Positions 23,025 through 26,897 of a stretch of 26,897 nucleotides of DNA are shown in pieces (position 1 is the stretch's first letter; every line of letters starts with the position of its first letter). The notes under the pieces are model-generated. The model worked only from the letters and a program-made list of their open reading frames with translations, was not told the DNA's origin and searched no databases. The translations under genes were made by a program, and so were the position numbers. Origin of the DNA: an uncultured Lachnospiraceae bacterium (GTDB taxonomy: Bacteria > Bacillota > Clostridia > Lachnospirales > Lachnospiraceae); the NCBI GenBank assembly GCA_902476645.1, contig CABSEG010000033.1, positions 1 to 26,897 of the forward strand, written 5' to 3'.

Positions 23025-24962
23025 ATGAAAAAGATTTCCGTTTTAGACCCTGGCACGATTGATAAGATCGCAGCCGGGGAGGTAATTGAGCGTCCGGCTT
23101 CCGTGGTAAAAGAGCTGGTGGAGAATGCCATGGACGCCGGGGCGAATGCTGTGACCGTGGAGATCAAAGAGGGAGGAATTTCTCTGATTCGCATCACGGA
23201 TAACGGGGAGGGGATGGACGCCTCCCAGGTACCGCTGGCCTTTTTGCGCCATGCCACGAGCAAAATTTCGAAGGTGGAAGACCTTTTACAGATTGCTTCT
23301 TTGGGGTTTCGGGGGGAGGCACTCTCCAGTATTGCGGCCGTTTGCCAGGTAGAGTTGATTACAAAGACCTCTGGATGCGAAACCGGAACCCGTTATCTCA
23401 TCGAGGGAGGAAAAGAAAAAGGATGTGAAGAAGTCGGCGCGCCGGAGGGAACCACCTTTTTGGTGCGAAATCTGTTTTTCAATACGCCGGCTAGAAAAAA
23501 ATTTCTAAAGTCCCCCATGACAGAGGCCGGATATATCAGTGATTTAATGGAGCGGATGGCTCTGTCACATCCTGACATTTCCTTTAAATTTATCAACAAT
23601 ACCCAGACAAAGCTGCACACATCCGGAAACGGAAACCTAAAGGATGTCATTTACGGCATTTTCGGAAGGGAGATTGCAGCGAACCTTGCCTGGGTGGAAG
23701 CCGAAAGAGACGGTATTTCCATCACTGGATTTATTGGAAAACCTGTGATTTCCAGAGGAAATCGTAATTATGAAAATTATTTTGTCAATGGAAGGTATGT
23801 GCGAAGCGGGATTATTTCCAAAGCAATTGAGGAAGGATACAAAACTTTTATGATGCAGCATAAATATCCTTTTACAGCTCTTCACTTTTCCATTCCGGGA
23901 GATTCTTTGGATGTTAATGTGCATCCGACCAAAATGGAACTTCGCTTTGCGGATAATGAGGGTCTGTATCAATTTGTTGTGGAGACGATCAGAGAAGCTT
24001 TGTCGAATAGGGAGCTGATTCCGGAAGTAAGCTTGGTACAGGAGCATCCTAAAGCAGAAATTCCTGAATGGAAACGCCCTGTGAAAATGCCGGAACCCTT
24101 TGAACAAAAACGAAGGGATATGATACGGGAGCAAAGCAGCTACCGGACTGCTCCCGTATTTGAAAAAAAACCGCTCTTTGCCGGGGAGGCGTCGGAACAT
24201 AAAGAGATACCAAGTATAAAAGAGTTGTTCCAGAAGACACGGAAAGGGAATATAAAACAGACATCCCCGGAAACCCAGGGAGTGGAAAAACCCCAACAGA
24301 CCTTACCGGATTCCAAGGATTCCGTATCTGCATCCGGTAAGCAGATGGATCTGTTTGAGGGAAAGTTGCTCTCGAAGGAACACATAAAGGAACATCGCCT
24401 GATCGGGCAGGTATTCGACACCTATTGGCTGGTGGAATTTCAGGATAAGCTTTACATCATCGATCAACACGCGGCCCATGAAAAGGTGCTGTATGAGAGA
24501 ACCATGAAGAACCTGGCAAACAAGGATTACACCTCACAACAGGTGAATCCGCCGCTGATTATTACGTTAAGCCTACAGGAAGAAGCTCTGTTAAGCCAGT
24601 ATCTGGATTATTTTACGCAGATTGGTTTTGAGATAGAACCATTTGGTGGAAACGAGTATTCCATCCGTGCCGTTCCGGCGAATATGTTCGGACTGGCCAG
24701 CCGGGAACTTTTTTTAGAAATGTTAGATAGTCTGGCCTCCCAAAGCGGCAGGGCGTCTGCCATGAGCATGGATGAAAAGATTGCCTCCATGTCCTGCAAG
24801 GCAGCGGTGAAGGGAAACCATCGAATGTCTTTTCAGGAGGCAGAGGCGCTGATCGGGGAGTTGTTGACGCTGGAGAATCCTTACAATTGCCCCCACGGAA
24901 GACCTACCATCATATCCATGACAAAACAGGATCTGGAAAAGAAATTTAAACGGATTGTATAA
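23025..24962 (+). CDS. mutL: DNA mismatch repair protein MutL (endonuclease type)
   Basis: The 645-residue protein has the GHKL ATPase N-terminal domain: AAGEVIERPASVVKELVENA, DNGEGM, HATSKI and GFRGEALSSI. A variable linker lies at about 330-445. The C-terminal domain carries the metal-dependent endonuclease motif DQHA-x2-E-x4-E (480-491), with the supporting SCKAAVKGN and CPHGRPT (Cys622) segments. MutL therefore probably nicks the new strand itself, as in Gram-positive bacteria that lack MutH. The ATG follows AGGTGG at the very end of mutS, four bases after its stop, so the two are co-translated. MiaA follows nine bases later. Confidence 0.97.
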   Translation: MKKISVLDPGTIDKIAAGEVIERPASVVKELVENAMDAGANAVTVEIKEGGISLIRITDNGEGMDASQVPLAFLRHATSKISKVEDLLQIASLGFRGEALSSIAAVCQVELITKTSGCETGTRYLIEGGKEKGCEEVGAPEGTTFLVRNLFFNTPARKKFLKSPMTEAGYISDLMERMALSHPDISFKFINNTQTKLHTSGNGNLKDVIYGIFGREIAANLAWVEAERDGISITGFIGKPVISRGNRNYENYFVNGRYVRSGIISKAIEEGYKTFMMQHKYPFTALHFSIPGDSLDVNVHPTKMELRFADNEGLYQFVVETIREALSNRELIPEVSLVQEHPKAEIPEWKRPVKMPEPFEQKRRDMIREQSSYRTAPVFEKKPLFAGEASEHKEIPSIKELFQKTRKGNIKQTSPETQGVEKPQQTLPDSKDSVSASGKQMDLFEGKLLSKEHIKEHRLIGQVFDTYWLVEFQDKLYIIDQHAAHEKVLYERTMKNLANKDYTSQQVNPPLIITLSLQEEALLSQYLDYFTQIGFEIEPFGGNEYSIRAVPANMFGLASRELFLEMLDSLASQSGRASAMSMDEKIASMSCKAAVKGNHRMSFQEAEALIGELLTLENPYNCPHGRPTIISMTKQDLEKKFKRIV

Positions 24963-24971
24963 GGAGACTCT

Positions 24972-25940
24972 ATGAAGCCACCATTGATTGTATTGACAGG
25001 GCCCACCGCAGTGGGAAAAACACAGCTTTCTATTCAGTTGGCAAAACGCATCGGCGGAGAAATTGTCAGTGCAGATTCCATGCAGGTATATCGCCACATG
25101 GATATCGGTTCTGCAAAAATTTGTCCAGAACAGATGCAAGGAGTTCCGCATTATATGATCGATATATTGGAACCGGATGAGGAGTTCCATGTGGTTCGCT
25201 TTCAGGAATTGGCCAGAGCTTATATTCAGGATATTTACAGCCGTGGGAGGATTCCGATTTTGACCGGAGGAACAGGATTTTATATCCAGGCTATACTCTA
25301 CGACATTGACTTTACAGAGACAGAACAGGATCTCTCTTACCGGAAATTCCTGGAGACGCTGGAGGCAGAGCACGGAGCGGGATATCTGCATCAAATGCTG
25401 TGTGAAGTGGATCCGGATTCCGCCGTGAAAATCCATGCCAACAATCGGAAACGGGTGATTCGCGCGCTGGAGTATTATCACGAGACCGGAGAACCCATTT
25501 CCAGACACAACGAACAGGAACGAAAAAAAGAATCCCCATACCGCTTCGCCTACTTTGTGCTCAGTGATGACCGGGCTCATCTTTACAATAGAATCGACCA
25601 AAGGGTGGATCAGATGCTGAAGGATGGACTTTTGGAGGAAGTGCGATCTCTTCAACAGCGTGGTTATACCAGGAATATGGTGTCTATGCAGGGGCTTGGG
25701 TATAAAGAAATCCTCGCGTATCTGGAAGGGGAGTGTACCCTGGATGAGGCAATCTATATTCTGAAGCGGGATACCAGGCATTTCGCCAAGAGGCAGATCA
25801 CCTGGTTTAAACGGGAACGGGATACAGACTGGATCTTTAAACAGGATTATGGATACCGGGAGGAGCGAATCCTGGAACATATGTTTGGAATCTTAAGAGA
25901 AAAAGGAATTTTACAGGAAGAAGAGTGGACAAACAAATGA
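24972..25940 (+). CDS. miaA: tRNA dimethylallyltransferase MiaA
   Basis: The 322-residue protein starts with the P-loop GPTAVGKT (10-17), followed by the family DSMQVYRHMDIGSAK segment, GVPHYMIDI, LTGGTGFYIQA, and NRKRVIRALE. The C-terminal RDTRHFAKRQITWFKR segment is also typical. It transfers a dimethylallyl group to A37 of UNN-decoding tRNAs, making i6A37, the substrate of MiaB encoded 6 kb upstream. AAGGAGA before the ATG is a good ribosome binding site. The stop TGA overlaps the next gene's ATG in an ATGA at 25937-25940, suggesting coupling. Confidence 0.97.
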   Translation: MKPPLIVLTGPTAVGKTQLSIQLAKRIGGEIVSADSMQVYRHMDIGSAKICPEQMQGVPHYMIDILEPDEEFHVVRFQELARAYIQDIYSRGRIPILTGGTGFYIQAILYDIDFTETEQDLSYRKFLETLEAEHGAGYLHQMLCEVDPDSAVKIHANNRKRVIRALEYYHETGEPISRHNEQERKKESPYRFAYFVLSDDRAHLYNRIDQRVDQMLKDGLLEEVRSLQQRGYTRNMVSMQGLGYKEILAYLEGECTLDEAIYILKRDTRHFAKRQITWFKRERDTDWIFKQDYGYREERILEHMFGILREKGILQEEEWTNK

Positions 25941-26897
25941 AACAGACGATAGAAACCATGTACGGGCAACTTGGCATCAGCAAAGAAGTCTATGCCCTGG
26001 GAAAGCAGATAGAAGAGTCATTAAATGAGCGGTTTGCAGCCATTGACGAAACTGCGGAATATAATCAGTTGAAGGTCATAAAGGCTATGCAGGAAAACCG
26101 GGTATGCGCGGAATGCTTTAATGGCACCAGCGGCTATGGATACAACGATCTGGGAAGAGATACTTTGGAAAACGTGTATGCTTCTGTATTCCATACAGAG
26201 TCTGCTTTAGTGCGTCCGCAGATTACTTGCGGTACCCATGCTCTTGCGTTAGCTCTGCTTAGCAATCTAAGACCGGGAGACGAGTTGTTGTCTATTTCCG
26301 GAAAGCCCTATGATACCCTGGAAGAGGTCATCGGTATCCGGCCTTCCACAGGTTCTCTGGCAGAGTATAACATCACTTATGATCAGGTGGATTTACGGGA
26401 GGACGGATCTTTCGACTTTGAGAAGATTCAAAAACAGATCCGTTCCAATACAAAAATGATTGCGATACAGCGGTCAAAAGGATATCAGACCAGGCCCACT
26501 CTTTCCGTGAGGCAAATTGGAGAGGCTATTGCCTTTGTAAAGCAGGTCAAACCCGACGTGATTTGTATGGTGGATAATTGCTATGGAGAATTTGTGGAGA
26601 CCATAGAACCTTCGGATGTGGGAGCAGATCTCACGGTGGGTTCTCTGATCAAAAATCCGGGGGGCGGACTTGCTCCCATCGGAGGATATCTGGCTGGAAC
26701 GAAAGCATGTATTGATAATGCGGCTTACCGGTTGACATCCCCGGGCCTTGGAAAGGAGGTGGGAGCCTCCCTGCAAGTGATTCAATCCTTTTATCAGGGC
26801 TTTTTCCAGGCACCCACAGTGGTAGCGGGAGCTTTAAAGGGAGCCATTTTTGCAGCCAATCTGTATGAACGATTGGGTTACCAGGTCGTCCCAAATG
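25937..26897 (+). CDS. Methionine gamma-lyase family / YnbB-type PLP protein, 5' part (cut by window end)
   Basis: The open frame runs off the end of the window and gives about 320 residues of a protein usually near 410-430. It has the fold-type-I PLP pattern: ECFNGTSGYGYNDLGRD, GTHALALALLSNLRPGD, MVDNCYGEF with the cofactor-ring Asp, and SLIKNPGGGLAP with the probable PLP lysine at 239. Pfam groups such proteins as methionine gamma-lyase, once called aluminium-resistance proteins; the true substrate is uncertain. In Bacillus the orthologue ynbB also follows miaA. Its ATG lies in an ATGA overlap with miaA, with no strong ribosome binding site of its own, so translation is likely coupled. Confidence 0.9.
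   Translation, partial: MKQTIETMYGQLGISKEVYALGKQIEESLNERFAAIDETAEYNQLKVIKAMQENRVCAECFNGTSGYGYNDLGRDTLENVYASVFHTESALVRPQITCGTHALALALLSNLRPGDELLSISGKPYDTLEEVIGIRPSTGSLAEYNITYDQVDLREDGSFDFEKIQKQIRSNTKMIAIQRSKGYQTRPTLSVRQIGEAIAFVKQVKPDVICMVDNCYGEFVETIEPSDVGADLTVGSLIKNPGGGLAPIGGYLAGTKACIDNAAYRLTSPGLGKEVGASLQVIQSFYQGFFQAPTVVAGALKGAIFAANLYERLGYQVVPN

Noticed and set aside
23637..24296. A 219-residue minus-strand frame inside mutL
   Set aside because: Antisense to the MutL ATPase and linker; no recognisable domain; Phe/Arg-rich as expected of a shadow.
24723..25880. A 385-residue open frame on the minus strand across the end of mutL and most of miaA
   Set aside because: It is fully antisense to two well-supported genes, has no family motif or good ribosome binding site, and has an odd composition rich in Ile, Phe and His; it is a codon-bias shadow.

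Overview
This window looks like chromosomal DNA from a spore-forming, low-to-mid GC Firmicute of the Clostridia, most like the Lachnospiraceae. The reasons are sporulation genes (cotJB, cotJC, yqfC, yqfD, a BofC-type gene and a SpoVB/MurJ-type flippase), Firmicute-style GGAGG ribosome binding sites, several TTG and GTG starts, a meso-diaminopimelate dehydrogenase, and the order miaB-mutS-mutL-miaA-ynbB. Product names come from recognising family motifs by eye; no database search was run.

Region 1 (1-4188): the 3' end of cotJB abuts cotJC, and a hairpin terminator closes this spore-coat operon. A MATE-type transporter starts at a TTG just past the terminator. Next is an FAD oxidoreductase with a C-terminal Rieske domain, preceded by a sigma-A-type promoter with a dyad over the predicted transcription start. 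A 443-base gap follows, holding a decayed fragment that resembles the DDE region of Tn3-family transposases.

Region 2 (4189-8556): a zinc alcohol dehydrogenase, an unrecognised 156-residue protein, ddh with a good promoter, a VOC-fold protein, and two tightly linked cysteine-rich putative metal-binding proteins (YkgJ-type and DUF2284) whose genes overlap.

Region 3 (8591-14370): yqfC, yqfD, phoH, ybeY, a DUF3048 lipoprotein and a MurJ/SpoVB-type flippase, all on the + strand. ATGA overlaps join yqfD to phoH and phoH to ybeY. A perfect 14-bp hairpin lies between this block and the only confidently real minus-strand gene, a BofC-type membrane-anchored protein that may have a forespore promoter.

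Region 4 (14962-18862): proB, a DUF896 gene, 5-formyltetrahydrofolate cyclo-ligase and proA form an apparent proline-synthesis operon. It is followed by an M14 metallocarboxypeptidase gene whose ribosome binding site is built into the right arm of a long inverted repeat that also looks like an intrinsic terminator. This is the most unusual structure in the window.

Region 5 (18897-26897): miaB (own promoter inside the end of the carboxypeptidase gene), mutS, mutL, miaA and the 5' part of a methionine gamma-lyase-family (YnbB) gene cut by the window edge. MiaA and MiaB act in sequence on A37 of tRNA; MutS and MutL form the mismatch repair core. I see no CRISPR array, rRNA, tRNA or intact mobile element, and no clearly new multi-gene system. 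The best leads are the terminator/RBS hairpin, the YkgJ-DUF2284 pair, the transposon relic and the BofC promoter.
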